The notes under the pieces were generated by a model. The model saw only the letters and a program-made list of their open reading frames with translations. It made no database searches and was not told where the DNA came from. A stretch of DNA of 64,000 nt, from contig WHVA01000132.1 in assembly GCA_015179125.1 (NCBI GenBank), positions 172,078-236,077 of the forward strand, written 5' to 3'. This DNA comes from Gautieria morchelliformis (lineage: Eukaryota; Basidiomycota; Agaricomycetes; Gomphales; Gomphaceae). Both the position numbers and the translations under genes were made by a program. Within the stretch, counting starts at the first letter, position 1; each line of letters opens with the position of its first letter. Positions 1 through 12,204 of the stretch are shown here, piece after piece.

Positions 1-221
1 TGCATAGGAGTCGGGACAGCCATTTTGATAGATGGCTTCTGGTGATACCCGCCAAAGTTTGGAGAGCCCGCAGAATTTTCTTCCCTCCTGCAAGCGATGT
101 CAAGTATTCGATTCTTGAGAACTGGAACATACAACGTACCAAGCGCCGTGAATTGTCTTCATGTACATCCTAGCTCCCTCCGCGGGCACATCATTCAAGG
201 GATCGGGTGGGTCGTTTGAAC

Positions 222-343
222 ATGAGGGGCTGGGTATGAGTTCGATGGGACGAGAGCGGGTCGAGTGGGCTGTTCAATGATGAGGGGCTGGGTATGACTT
301 CGATGGGAAGAACGAGAGCGGGATCGAGCCGATTGTTCTCTAG
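222..343. repeat. Imperfect tandem duplication, about 58-bp unit
   Basis: Two adjacent copies begin with the same string ATGAGGGGCTGGGTATGA (at 222 and 280). Each continues through TTCGATGGGA and a GAGAGCGGG block. No convincing gene covers it. The rest of 1-810 holds only short ORFs and a small GGAGGCGGTGGTG duplication near 637-700. Confidence 0.7.
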
Positions 344-829
344 AATGAGTACGAGAGGGAATTTTACATCGAAACAGACAAGACATACCGTCGATACTTT
401 ACCCTTTTCGCTCTTCTCCCTGAATGTTTCTTCACTAAGTTTCACTTCTCGTTGCCCACATAAAGAGCACGGACATCAACAAAAAGAGAAGGGATACCCT
501 TAATGAGGCCATTCAGGCGGTATGGCCTGATGAGAGACTTGAACTCCTCGCCCAACGACCCTACCAGCATAGATGGAAATCGGACTACAGTGCATAAAGA
601 TCAAGCGAACGTGGTAACACAAGTGAAGAGAAGAGTGGAGGCGGTGGTGTGCAGGAGTGAGGTGTGCAGGAGTGAAGAGTGGAGGCGGTGGTGGTCAAGA
701 GCCAACAGTGTTCGTTGTTCAGGCTCCGATAATCTCGCGCTGGTCAGTCTCTGGGAGATTTTTTGTAATAGAAAATATATGCAATGAGAAGCTGATTATT
801 ACAGAGCCTACTTAAGATTCCTCCCCCCA

Positions 830-3560
830 TTCGTCACAGCCCTCGAAAACAAACTCTTCAAGCTCTAGATCTGTCAAGTCCTTCCCAGGCTCACCATCGG
901 TTTCCTGCGCATTCCCATCCTTGTCCAATATATCCAGCTGTTGATCAAATGCACTGTGAGGCTTGTGTGCACATACTGAGTATCCCTGATCTTGCCACTC
1001 ATTTTCCCGTTCTATGTCCTTCTCCTCCCATTTCCAGCTAGCCGTGAAATCTAGCCGGGCCTTCTTGATCATGAACTTCAGCATCTGCAGCTGTTCCATC
1101 AGATGCGGTGAGATGGGGTTTCTTCGACGTGTATCCGTCTCCGCGCTAGAAGAGAAGATGCGCTCGGCAGGGACAGATGATGCTTGTGCTGGGAGATAGT
1201 CGAGTGCCCAACAAGATAGCCATGGATAGTTTCTCTCGTTGTGCTACAGGGTGGTTATGGTTAGAAGTCAAATGTCAAACAGGAGCCTAAGTTATTACGC
1301 ACATCCCACCATTTGATTAGATCAACGCTGTATATGTCAGGCCAGTTAGCAGTGTGACAATACGAATCCCATTCTTCTTCAACCGACAGTAAACGCGAAG
1401 TGCACCCTGTTGGTGACTCGTCGATTTCCCGGCCAAAAAGGAGTGTGTAAGCATTGCGCGACACGCATGGCTGGTGTATCGTCTCCCTGGTAGATTGAGC
1501 GGCTGGTTGACTCTCGTCATATTTTGCAAGCTAAACAATGGTCAGGTTTCACTGGAGGGCAGATAGCGTAAAACTCACCTCTAATAGAATAGTTCATTTA
1601 GAATACGAAACCTGATTGGCTGGCCAGTTTCTTTTGATCCATCGAAACCTGAGCGATGGATGAAGGACTAGCAAAGGCTTGGTTAGCAATTGATTTAGTA
1701 ACAGCTTGCCACATACCAATAGAGATAATATGCGGCTTTGAAAAGCGACACTCGTTATACTGTGAGGTCATCTTTTCAACTGCCACATCAATCATCCTTC
1801 GTAGGTGCACATTCGAAGGCTCCTTGCGCATGCGGGTCCAAGTAGATAGTAGTGAGTCGAATGCAGGGAGTACGCAGGCAATAACAGGTGTGTGCTCAGT
1901 ACACATGACGGCTTGTAAAGCATGAGCCAGCTGCGGGTATAATAAGCATGGCCCCTAGGTTAAACAAAGAACAGGACCTACCTCTAATATATTCTTTATG
2001 TCCTTCAGTATGGCCCATTCATTGTTGGTGAGTCGTTGCTTGAAGATGGTACTCATGACCGGTGGCAAAATATAAACTTCAATTGCCTAATACGAACTTT
2101 AGCATTTTCATACTCATCAATAGCATAATGACTTACCTGACGAAGATACAATGCTCGTTCAATCATAAGATACGACGATCCCCATCGGGTTGGACTATCA
2201 GGAATAAGGGTGAGATGTGCAAGCTGGTAAGATACCTGTTGAGCATCTAGCCAATGTTCTCGACGGTTGCCAGTTGTAACGATCTCCTTGAATTCTTCAT
2301 GGTGGAGTTGGGAGGACCGAATCATGTTAGCGATGTTACGAGTAATCGCGACTGGATCGCGCTGTAAAGCCTGTGTGGGTGTTTGACTAGAGGGGTTTAC
2401 TGGGTCATGCTCAGTCAGATCAAACTCGCCAGTAGGGTTTTCCAAAGCCTCGGTACTTGTGCATTCTCGTAGCATTGCCATCACAGTGACGTGTAGGCGA
2501 TGTGGGAAGCATCTAAAGTTTATGATAATTAGAAAGAAAGCCAACATATAATAATATTTTTACTTACATTATCTGTTGATTAGCACTATCAAAGTCTATG
2601 AACAGAGCCATTAGCAGGTGTTCGAAGTCTTGCATCATCGCAGCCATATTAGATGCGCCGTCCATAGTGATAAACATAATCTATACACATTTAGCCACAA
2701 TATGATAAATGTGTGAGAAAATGACGCACCTTGTCTGTTATGTTGACACGGTCGGTGATAAAGAGGAGGCCCTTCGCAAGATCCTGACCAAAATGGCGGC
2801 CAGGCATCGGAAGGAATCCAATGAGAGCGGAATGTAGGGCCAGCTCTCCCCTGCCATCCAGTGAAGTTGAAATGGACCCACGACATAGGTAGTGAGCCGT
2901 TACAGCGCCATACGCATGCATGCTCTTGTCATCCCATAAGTCCATCGTAAGTGATATCTTCCCCACTGATTGCTATATAAGATGTGTGAGCTTTTCATAG
3001 TCCTGTAGAGTTCACGAGAGAAATCACCGCTAGCTCTTTTTTTGAGTTCCATAAAATTATGCTCCCATGCCTTACCAATTAAACTCCGAATTGCTGTTCG
3101 GTGTGGGATATCGCAGCTTAGCATGGATTCTCGTAGCAGAAGTAGGAGATCACGGAATTCAGGGCATTCAACGACATTAATAGACTAAATGAGAATATTA
3201 ATAAGTTTTGAAAGCTAAGTGTACCATATCTGACGTACCTGGTCATCTGCAACGATCCAGTTAACTAGTGCCGCTTTAAAGCGACCCATTGAAAATGGAG
3301 GGCGTGGATCAGGTTGAGTGGTCACTTTTTCGTTACTTTTGGGGAGAGCGAGAGATTTTATCTTAATCGGCCAGTCATTCTCACGGCAAGCTTCAAGATA
3401 CTCATACGCGTGACATGCTTCAATGTGCACACGCAGAGAACCGGTGCTCGTCAACGGCGAATACTCCACAGGTGGACTGCAAATTGTCAGATGTTATCTG
3501 AATAAACTGGTAAAAAACTCACTAGCACAATTTGCAAATAGTTTTGATTCCTTTGGCGAT
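830..3560 (-). pseudogene. hAT-family transposase with BED finger, decayed
   Basis: Read on the minus strand, the order of motifs is that of a hAT transposase. A BED-type finger comes first: CKLC near 3530, then an HIEACH segment near 3405 across an intron. A segment with SLTMDLWDDKSMHAYGAVTA near 2940 matches the conserved DLW region of the hAT catalytic core. DSPTRWGSSYLM lies near 2190, a WDSYC...DLIKWW block near 1300-1370, and the C-terminal dimerisation signature WALDYLPAQASSVPAERIF near 1150-1215, followed by SSSAETDTRRRNPISPHL. Several GT..AG introns separate the blocks. A TAG sits just upstream of the BED cysteines, where an aromatic residue is expected, and no continuous start is visible, so the copy is probably dead. 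I saw no terminal inverted repeats or 8-bp target duplication. Family assignment is firm; exon limits are not. Confidence 0.85.
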
Positions 3561-3699
3561 ACTACCTTTAACGAAAAACTAGCACGCCTTCCTCTCCCCG
3601 TTTCATATACGCTCCTCAGCCTCCTCGTTTGGATTACTGAGATCCACAACCTTGCGACGCCGTCATATCCTCCAGCACTGTACCTCTATAGATGACAAG

Positions 3700-4890
3700 A
3701 TAGAATGGTAATGCGAGGCTCTGACTAATGTGAGGCTCTGACTGGTGCTCGGTGGGTCGGCATGATGCACGACCTAGCCAAAGCTCGCGATCGTACCTTA
3801 TTATATTAACAGAATACTTCGTAAAATATTGACCAGGTCCTTCGAATGCTTTCTAATCAGATAGGACACATTGGGAATCCTCATAGCATGTGGCAACACT
3901 TGTGAGTCCACATCTCGTGTTGGTCCAAGCCTGGGCAATAGTTGCATTTTGAAGATCTGTTGTTGTCGGGTATATTAACCTTCACATTTCGCCTCGCAGA
4001 CGAAGTGTCATGGCGGCAACGGGTATGCTTCCTTGACTGCGTGATGAGTATCCTACAAGAAACAGGGAAGGAGAGGATCCCCGATTCCGATTGTGTGAGA
4101 ATCGTGGCAATACTTCGCTGAATGGTATCCGAAATACATAAACTTTATCAGAACGTGCACCGGATACCATAAGACTTGAGAAGCGCACTGATGTCTCGGT
4201 CCGTACCATTTGCTCAGGAAGCAATGCCCTTCAAAAAGCCAAGATTCCAAGACGATGGAATGACGTGACCGCACCTAGCAACGGCCAACTGCTCAAGAAT
4301 AAGATGCTTGCCAGAGCCAGCCACTGGAATTAGCTTTGACACTTGTGCTAACGCCTACTGCGTTGATGCCTGGTGACGCCTGTGATTCATGCATAGTGAA
4401 TTACCTGTGTAACCTGAGCATCACGACATACCACACAAAGAGCTCTTTTGAGACGCCCACGGCGCTCGAGCTGTTTGATCAGGGCGGAGATAGTGGAGAG
4501 ACCAGCTTAGTTACCCAGAAAGAGGAGACGATGGCGAGCCGCAAGCAAAGATTGTGTTGGCATAAGGCCTATTCTCCTCGTAGGCTTGCTTTCCCGTCCC
4601 GGCCTTCACTATCACCTTCTGAACCGTTGAGTCATTGCTGTGCAAGCCAGCAGCTCAAAAGATAGGGCGATCCTTCTGGAACTTTTGATGGGAGTTCAAA
4701 TCTCAGGTCGTGTGAGTGGCCTCAAAGTGCGGCTATACTGTGCGCTTCATGAGGGATAGCGCTTTGCAGCATGAATGGTGGCAGTGACAGCTATGTCGCC
4801 TTAAGTGGGGAGCAAACGGCGCGAATCAGTAGTTCTGCGTGGTCCTGAGCAAACCCTAGCTGTCAGTGCATTCAAAACAAGCCATGGATC
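3700..4890. other. No recognisable gene
   Basis: Only short overlapping ORFs on both strands. The minus-strand reading at 3982-4224 is low-complexity and matches no family I know. This stretch may be diverged Helitron or hAT sequence lying between the two remnants. Confidence 0.4.
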
Positions 4891-4895
4891 ACCAT

Positions 4896-5110
4896 CAGAT
4901 CAGAGAACGGGGCCTACCCATTTGTGTTTGATCCCCCCCGCTCTTCGACAAAGCTCGCGAGCCAACGTGTGCAGCAAGAACATGCGTAAGTTTCTCAGGA
5001 TTTGACGGGTAAATGATAATGTCGCCTTTCATGCCATGTTGTGTTGTTGGAAGCTGTGGACCATTGGAAGGTCTTCCATTATGGGTGTCATCCTGCACAA
5101 AAATCAAATT
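4896..5110 (-). pseudogene. Helitron RepHel fragment
   Basis: The minus-strand reading contains QLPTTQHGMKGDIIIYPSNP followed by EKLTHVL. This resembles the segment just after the DUF6570 cysteine-rich domain in fungal Helitron helicase proteins, where an R-G-x-K-G-H-I-I-x-Y-P motif is typical. Nothing of the Rep or helicase domains follows, so it is a short orphan fragment. A longer Helitron piece on the same strand lies at 10862-12204 and ends just before this part of the protein. The two could be dispersed parts of one family. Assignment rests on family memory of the motif only. Confidence 0.5.
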
Positions 5111-5111
5111 T

Positions 5112-5171
5112 CCCACGCGCGCCGAAAATGTAAACCTGCGCGCGCGCGTGAGCGACTTCCCCGCGCGCGCA
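5112..5171. repeat. Alternating CG tracts (potential Z-DNA)
   Basis: Three runs of alternating CG (ACGCGCGCCG, TGCGCGCGCGCG, CCGCGCGCGC) fall within 60 bp of otherwise AT-rich DNA. Alternating purine-pyrimidine CG runs favour left-handed DNA. No gene covers them. Confidence 0.6.
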
Positions 5172-5282
5172 ACATTGTTTATTTCAACCACTTGTAATCA
5201 AAAATTTAATACCATTAATTTTTTAAGTACTGTAATCTGATACCAATGAAGAGCAGTAAAGACCGGTATAAAATCAAAAAAA

Positions 5283-6241
5283 TTAGACACCAACCACAGT
5301 TCCCTCAAACTTCTTAAGCAACTTCAGTCCCTCCTCCAATATACCATATTCCCTGTCAAAAACTCCATGATCTCTGATAAATTCCACTGCCTGAAGCCTG
5401 CAGGCTGTCGTGACACCTGCAATGTTTGCGGATTCGAACTTCGCAAGTGCTTCGAGTGGTGTGCAGGGGTGATCTGGATGTAGATAATGGCGTGCAAACC
5501 CATCCCACCAAGCAGCTTCCCAGCTGGCCTGGCAGCCAAGAGCAGGCCTCTTGCACAACACATCGTGTTTGTCCATCTTGAGTGGGTTATATGCGAGGAC
5601 GAGGAGAAGATGGCGGATTTCTGACTGTGTGGAGTGGATAATGTGCATGATAGTGAGACCTAAGAATGAGGCATCCTCTAGACTGAGTCGATGAGCTGGC
5701 GTCGCAACGAGAGCTTTAAAAGCTAATTCGATCCAGTCACTGATGCGGAACCTAAGTGCAAGAGAGAGCTGCCGAGCAGGGGAAAGGTTCAGGGAATCGG
5801 TAGAGAGGGCCTGGATTGCAAAAGACCTGGCAACATCTATCTGTAGGAACGTGCCGAGTTCGAGGATCGAAACAAGCCCTTCTAAGGGGGGGAGATTTGA
5901 ACTATAGCTAGGGTGCTTCAGTTCAGCCATTAATAAATAGTTTAATGCTGTCTTACCGACACATAAACCACCACAGTAAATAATCCATTTTTTTTACCGT
6001 AAATGGCAGACCCAATTTAACAGGGCTCTCATCGCTCATGCCTTCATGATGGTTGGGCTGTGAAGAGCTTGGCGGCATGGAAAACATATCCTTGAAAACA
6101 ACTGAAAATTTGCGAAGGAGTGATATATGGAGTTTGTAGAGGATGCTTGTAATATAAGTGAGCATTGCTATAATCTCATACCTGTAATGTGATTGAACCA
6201 TCTTCGAGGTAAAATTCGCTATGGCGAGTAATGACAGTCAT
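5283..6241 (-). CDS. BTB/POZ domain protein, possibly frame-broken
   Basis: The minus-strand exons read as a typical agaricomycete BTB protein. A short first exon (about 6182-6241) gives TRHSEFYLEDGSITLQ, matching the usual FYxEDGSI start of the domain. The next block (about 5960-6145) gives LYKLHISLLRKFSVVFKDMF and then EGMSDESPVKLG, which is the BTB core. The long last exon (5283 to about 5920) supplies the 200-residue C-terminal part found in these proteins, ending VVGV. The last intron, GTAAGACAG to CTATAG near 5921-5960, joins in frame (WWFMCR to SNLPPLEG). The first junction does not: the apparent intron is only about 36 bp and leaves a frame mismatch. Either an upstream exon and another splice site are used, or the gene is broken. 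Such proteins are multicopy in mushrooms and their function is unknown. Confidence 0.7.
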
Positions 6242-6553
6242 GATCTATGGTATTAGTAGAAAACTGCAAGTAGAATTTTGAGAAGCAATGGGGATGAGTA
6301 AAGAAAGCAAAAGTAAACTCCGACACCTGTCATGCAACATGGTCCTCCTACCTGCATTCCCGGATTTGCCAGGTCCTGGTCCACCAAGCAGGTGGGGACA
6401 CAATGTCAACCGAGCTCATCAAATAATTTCTAGGTCCTACTCACACGCCTTGCACGTTCTTCATCGTGAGGATGGTGATTTGCTTCGCCTCAAATACCAC
6501 TTCGATTTCCTGCCGTCTGTCTAGGTAAATTACTAGTAGAGCTAGCCATTGCT

Positions 6554-8311
6554 GTGAAAGGAGCAAACGACATGTATGTATATTGTACTCATTGGTTTAC
6601 TACGCTACTCATCCGCATGTTTAGTGATCCAGAAACCACGTCTAGGGAGGATCTTACCACTATTATCCATACCGGACGTGTCGGTCGGCCAACGAAGCAA
6701 TTGAATGCCGAGTGGGTGCAAGAGGCCGTATCTGGGAACCATCACCTCAGTCTGCAGCTTCTTTCACAACTCTTAGGCATACACCGGAACACCCTGAGGT
6801 ACAAGCTGCAAGAAATGGGACTCAGCCAGCGCTTCTCCACTCTTAATGATATAGATCTCGATCTTCTAATCAAACTCTACAAATGCCTACGCCCCAACTC
6901 TGGAGTTCGATATACCATGGGATTTTTAAGTCGCCATGGTATACGGATACAGAAGGAGCGTGTTCGAAAATCTCTACGACGGGTTGATGGCCTTGGACAG
7001 GCTCTTCGCCAACACGACACTCTTTTACGGCATGAATATATCTCCACCATGTCAAATGCTGTTTGGCATTTTGACGGCCTGCACAAATTAATTCAATATG
7101 GTATTGTTATCCATGGCGGTGTGGATGGACATGATCACACGGTATGTCTTTTTGCAACATGAATTCTCAATACTCACACTGAGCGTGCAGATGGTTGCAC
7201 TGCGTGCCAGTACTAATAACTGTGCAAGCACAGTCCTGGACTTGTTTTTGGATGCAGCAGCCAAGTACGGCTGTCCTTCATGCCTCCGTGGTGATCGGGG
7301 TGGCGAGAACATTGAACTCGCTGTCTGGATGATCGTGCACCGTGGACCATCACGTGGCTCTTTTATGTGGGGATCGTAAGTACTACTGTGTGCTTGTTCC
7401 TCTATAAGCTTCATTATTTTTTTTAGTTCAACTCATAACACCCGTATTGAGCGAATATGGGTTGAGGTCGCAATGCAGTTTAGCTGCTGTTGGCGTGCCT
7501 TTTTTGCACGCCTTGAAAGCTCCCATCATCTGGATCGTCTCAACCCTCACCACCTATGGCTCCTACACGTGCTTTTCCTCGATCTCATAAATGCAGACTG
7601 CAATGCATTTGAAGCTGATTGGAATAACCATCCGATGTCCAGTGCAAATAACCGGACCCCATTAGTAAGTAAATTTTGCTGACATCAAGGCTACTATTTC
7701 ACAATTGACATTATTTATAGGATATGCGCTTTCTTAGCAATGCAAAGCATGGCAAGATTGTCTCCGAGTATGACAAGGTGCATCCAGACACGCTTCAGCG
7801 GTACTACTCAACGCATGGCTCCGTTGTCCATCACACAGGTCTCACAGGGGCTGGTCATCCTTTGGACGAAGACGATCTGGACACAAGTGATGACTTGGAG
7901 TCGCTTACTGCTACTGACAGCAGCGGGGACAATATATCTGACTTGGAAGACAATGATGAGAATAACAGTGCAATAGAAGACCAATTGACAATGGATGTGC
8001 AAGCCAATATCAACCACCCTGCCATTCACATCCCACGCAGCCAGCCGCCTTTCAGCAATCGGCTTCACGAGGCGATTTTTTTTGCAGCACTGGATCAAGC
8101 TCATGAGACAGGACTAATCCCCGAGGGGTATGGAGTGATGGCTGCTGAGCAGGAAGATGGCTACCCAGTATTCGAGAGTATTCGTGTGGGTCGTCAGGCT
8201 CGGGAGCTTGTTGTGGAGCTCCCGGAGTCTATTTGGTTCCCTCGTGCAGTTGCTTGGTCGCAAGGCCTTCATATTATGCAAACATTGCTATATCAATTGG
8301 AAGATGTATAG
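6554..8311 (+). CDS. Integrase-core (DDE-type) domain protein
   Basis: Four exons (to 7141, 7191-7375, 7427-7664, 7721-8311) join in frame with canonical introns. The protein has an N-terminal helix-turn-helix region (LLSQLLGIHRNTLRYKLQEM), then SGVRYTMGFLSRHGIRIQ. An RNase H-like integrase core follows, with candidate catalytic acids in WHFDGLHKL, RGDRGGEN and HNTRIERIWVEV. After DMRFLSNAKHG comes an acidic, Ser/Asp-rich tail that ends at 8311. This is the agaricomycete integrase-core family, present in many copies in some genomes and thought to be transposase-derived. The N-terminus is uncertain: the frame is open upstream of the first ATG (6572) and family members usually carry more sequence there, so a further 5' exon is likely. 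No inverted repeats or LTRs were found around it. Reading frames and splice phases are intact, so it may be expressed. Confidence 0.85.
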
Positions 8312-8833
8312 TAGTAGGTACAACTTCTATCATACTTGAATCCAGATGATCACCCACTCTCCTTCCCTTTCTCGGGGCAACTCTTTCCCGCATGCGCCTG
8401 ACCAACTTCTCCTCCACGTTCACCTCCTCATTATGCCTAGATGGTATTACGAGTTACATGTGCGTGCGCGGTGCCAAGGCGCGCATGGCATGTGAGTTGT
8501 AAAACAATCCTGCGTGTACGACGACGGCGAGAGAGGCGGGCAAAATTGATGAAGGTGGGATGTCTCTCATGAAATATGAGCGTAGACATGGTCTGGTTGG
8601 GGTGGGCCTGCCGCGGGGAAAACATAAGAGATGCAGAACGTCGCACATGCGCATGGATCAAAAATGTTTCTCACACACTGTAGAGTTGAAATATCATTTA
8701 GTTTTCATGTCAAAATCAACTCTGTCAAGAGATGGTCAGATAATGAGCGTATACAGTACGAGCTACGTGTGAAATTTTTTGCGTCGTCACACACTGAATC
8801 TTCACACTCTTTCACCATTTCCACTTCTAGTCC

Positions 8834-10360
8834 ATGGCTCAAAGATGCAAATACTCTGGAGCAGAGAACGGCTCTCTCTGCTCATGCCCGCATTTTGTCC
8901 CAAAGGAAAGTATTGGTATCAATGAAGCAACCACATGCGCAGGCTGTTTACACACCATCGCATGGCATCGGATACCATCATCTACACCACCGGCTCAGTC
9001 ACCAAACACTAACCAATCTTTTCAAGACTTACTTTCGACTTTTACAGTGCAGGCCGCTGCTGTGGGAGGCTCTGTCAAAACGAGGATGAAGGGTAAATGT
9101 CACGCGAGCGAAGACGATGCACGCCGCGAGGCTATTGCCGGTCTCAAGAAGACAGCTATGAGTGAGAATGAGGGTAGCAGCAAAAAGGTACAGCTTACAT
9201 TCATAATATGAATTCCAAGAGATAACAGATGTCCCAGCTGAAAGGGGGGAAAAGACGTTCCGCGGGAAAACAGAAAAGGGGCAACGGTGGGGAGGTATTT
9301 ACAAGTGTGCGACTGCTTGTTATAATGCCAGAAGGCATTGATGTGAGCAAACGTTGCGTTGATTAATGACTACACTTACCTTGAGATCACAGGATACCGA
9401 GACACTCAATGAAACAACGGAACCGAACTTACAGCGTATCGATCAGCTAAGCAAAGCCGGCTTTGCTATATTTGGGAATCCTGGCGAATTGGAGTTCTCC
9501 AACCAATGGTCAACTCGCAAGCTTGATGAGTGGCTGCAGCAAATGTTACCTGCTGCTTTTGAGCCTATGGATGACGTAGCAGAGGTTGGTGATGAATTTA
9601 CCTGGCGCCTGCTGAAAGCAAGCCGCTCGCGCCTCTCGCTGCACCGTGAAGTCCCCGATGGATATGATTTTGTGGATGCTAAAGGAGGTAAGAGTAAAGG
9701 CTGGCAGGAAAGTAAGCTATACCTTGGTAGGCCTTGAATATCTTACTGTGTCTGGACATCTAATAATAGTCTGCAGTGTCCCGAAAGCGGTTAAGCAGCA
9801 TCATTCGCGAACTCAAAGGAAAAGATGCATCGACATCAAAGTGTTCTGCCTGTAAGCAATCCATTACCAGCTAAAACACAACCACTGACTTCAAAGATAC
9901 CATAGCGGAAGCAGAGCTTGATGATGAACCGATACACAGCCATAACACACGATCGAAGAAGAAGCGTACCTCAATTAGCCCTGTTCCAGAGGATAACTAT
10001 GATGACGACTTTCAATCGTCTTCTGATATCGAAAAGGCTCATGAAAGCAATTCAGGTAGTCTGCACTTCAACTCCGCAGAAAGCACACACTGACTTCTAT
10101 AAGTAGTATCAAATGCTATATATGTTGTCAGTTCTGATAGCGAGGAAGGGTCACCTTTGGCATCGGCTCTCCCCATCCCACAAAAAGCAACAACCTCTGG
10201 CTCACCACCAGCCAAGCGACTCTCTACCCCTGAACTGGAGAAAAGCTTTGAGGATTTCGATGCATCGATGAAGACGGCATCGATGAAGCCAGCTCCTAAG
10301 CTCGGTGGATTCAAGAGTCCGTTCAAAACGGCAGATAACCCTTGGGCCAATCTAATCTAG
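8834..10360 (+). CDS. Conserved-looking Cys-rich protein, function unknown
   Basis: I do not recognise the family, but the gene model is strong. Six exons (8834-9187, 9229-9342, 9393-9726, 9777-9851, 9897-10055, 10107-10360) join with GT..AG introns and consistent phases to give 429 residues. The N-terminus (residues 1-45) has a Cys/His cluster: CKYSG, CSCPHF, then CAGCLHTIAWH, which suggests a small zinc-binding module. The middle is mixed helical with a Trp-containing segment. The C-terminal half is Ser/Lys-rich and ends KTADNPWANLI. The start is the first ATG before the Cys cluster. It lies 520 bp downstream of the integrase-core gene on the same strand, so the two might travel together, but no shared repeats prove this. 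Confidence 0.7.
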
Positions 10361-10408
10361 GATATCATTTGAACCACTATTCTTTTGACAACTTCCTCTC
10401 TCTTTTTC

Positions 10409-10442
10409 CTCAAAAATTTTTTTTTTCTTTTTTTTTTTTTTC
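10409..10442. repeat. T-rich homopolymer tract
   Basis: About 30 bases are almost all T, broken only by a C. It lies 50 bp after the stop of the Cys-rich gene. Confidence 0.8.
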
Positions 10443-10861
10443 CTTCGGAATATTTTACACTTGAGGTAATGCCAGTCATTCATTACTTATTTACCACTAC
10501 GTATTACTCCTTTTAATACCTCGACCTCAACCTAATAGAATATTTCTTTTGTTTGTAAAACTTGAAGTACGCTCACATATGTATGTACCCATTTCTCCCA
10601 AGCGGGCAGGCCATGTCCACTTCCATACCTCCAGCCTCAGGCACCTGTACTTAACAGCTTGGATGCATACCTTTGCATCGCTTTCACCATTAACGCAAAT
10701 ATATTTTATTGTTTCCGATGCGGATGCATCATGCCGGCTTGATGCCGCAAGCATTTGTCATGAGGGGCACATAACCACCCATACCCAACCATGTGGGCAC
10801 ACACTCTCACGCGCGCGGGTTTACATCTTCGGCACGTGCAGGAAAAATCATTTTTGTGGAA

Positions 10862-12204
10862 TTTGACCGCCATATTCCATCAGTATCACCATCATTGTCA
10901 TTCAAGTGAAGTACCCAACACTTTGCACGTCGCCGCGCAATCATCGCTTCTTCAACAACAGTAAGTTCAGAGAGTTCTGCAGGGATAGGACCTAGTACAA
11001 GATCATTAGCTAGCGCTCACCTCGGGAGAGCGCAGTTTACGACTAGAGGACCATAACATAGCTTACAGATTCGCAAGAGTGGTTGACCAGGTTCAGCACT
11101 ATTCACAACGCCAAGCGGTTCAATAGCCAGGTCTTTCAAAGGATGATTCTCTACAAAGGGATCAGGGACTAGACCATTATGTCTCGCGTTAAGCAAGCTG
11201 AGATCTATTGTATCGAGTGCGACCAGCGAATCATGAAGAAGCTCACTGAATTTTGATTCTCCACATACGGCACAAGTATATTCACATAAAGTTTGAGAGG
11301 ATGTTGCATCACGAAAGGATTTTAACAGTTTATCCTTGAGAGCGTGTGGAACTAGTTGGGGCCAGTTTGTTCGCAAATCTTTTAAATATTCAGTCTCTGC
11401 TTGTTTCGCGTCAGCAACACGTCGAATACGTTGAGTGGCAGCCTTGCCTTTGCGAAGTGATGTCATGTAAGTCTTAAGTAACCTACGCAGCTGATTTACA
11501 CCTTGGGATGAGTCATACTGGATACCAAAGGATGTAAGCAGTCATCTAGCAGGTCTTAAGTTAATTTTCTTTTTCAAAATGGCGTTTATTAGACCAATAC
11601 GCACATCATTACTACTGGCATCAGGGAGAGGGTGTTGGCAAATAGGCAAATTATTGTCAGTGGAGACAATATTGCATGCTTCCACACAGAAATGCTGCAC
11701 GAGGCAGCTTTGATGTTGTTCTACAGTAAGATGATCCCAACCATCGATCATATGAAGATGACTAAGGTTATGCAACTGTTCAACATTTAACGACTCAATA
11801 TCACACAAGACCATACTCGGGTCAGGGGCAGACGCGAAACTTTGGCGGCATGTGGCAATATAAGACATATAAGTCGCTCGTGAGGTTACGACATGCAATA
11901 CACCGCCAGGCATACCTAAAGCAGTGCAAAAGGCCGACAGATGATCATTAGTACAATCCGAGGTAAGGATCGCGTCAAGTACTCGTACCAAAAAAGAGCC
12001 AGTGTTATTAAAAGAAGAGCAATTGGACATACAGAGGGACTTGTCTGAATTCACTGGTAAAAAGCATTTACCATTTAGAACATGGTCAAGATATATCCTG
12101 CAAGCATGTAAGAAATCATAGTCACCAAGATCAATTCCATGGCAAAAAAGGACAGCTTGAACGTTGGGCAGTGACCAAGAAAAAACGGAAAAAAACAGGG
12201 TCAA
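10862..12204 (-). pseudogene. Helitron protein N-terminal part (DUF6570), truncated
   Basis: The minus-strand reading shows the order typical of fungal Helitron proteins. The N-terminal part (about 11542-12204) includes CTALGMPGG and WDHLTVEQHQSCL. A K/R-rich segment follows (RIRRVADAKQAETEYL), then the Cys-rich block CEYTCAVCGESKFSELLHD, then PLGVVNSAEPGQPLLRICKL, and last ALANDLVLGPIPAELSEL with VVEEAMIARRRAKCW near 10900-11010. An in-frame TGA separates the Cys block from ALAND, at a position consistent with CGA to TGA. The frame runs out near 10862, where the MKGHIIIYP segment should begin, so the Rep and helicase domains are absent here. No CTRR end with hairpin was located. This is a dead 5' gene fragment. 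Confidence 0.8.

Noticed and set aside
3982..4274. Minus-strand ORFs that could be a Helitron helicase remnant
   Set aside because: No helicase motif (Walker A, DE box) is visible.
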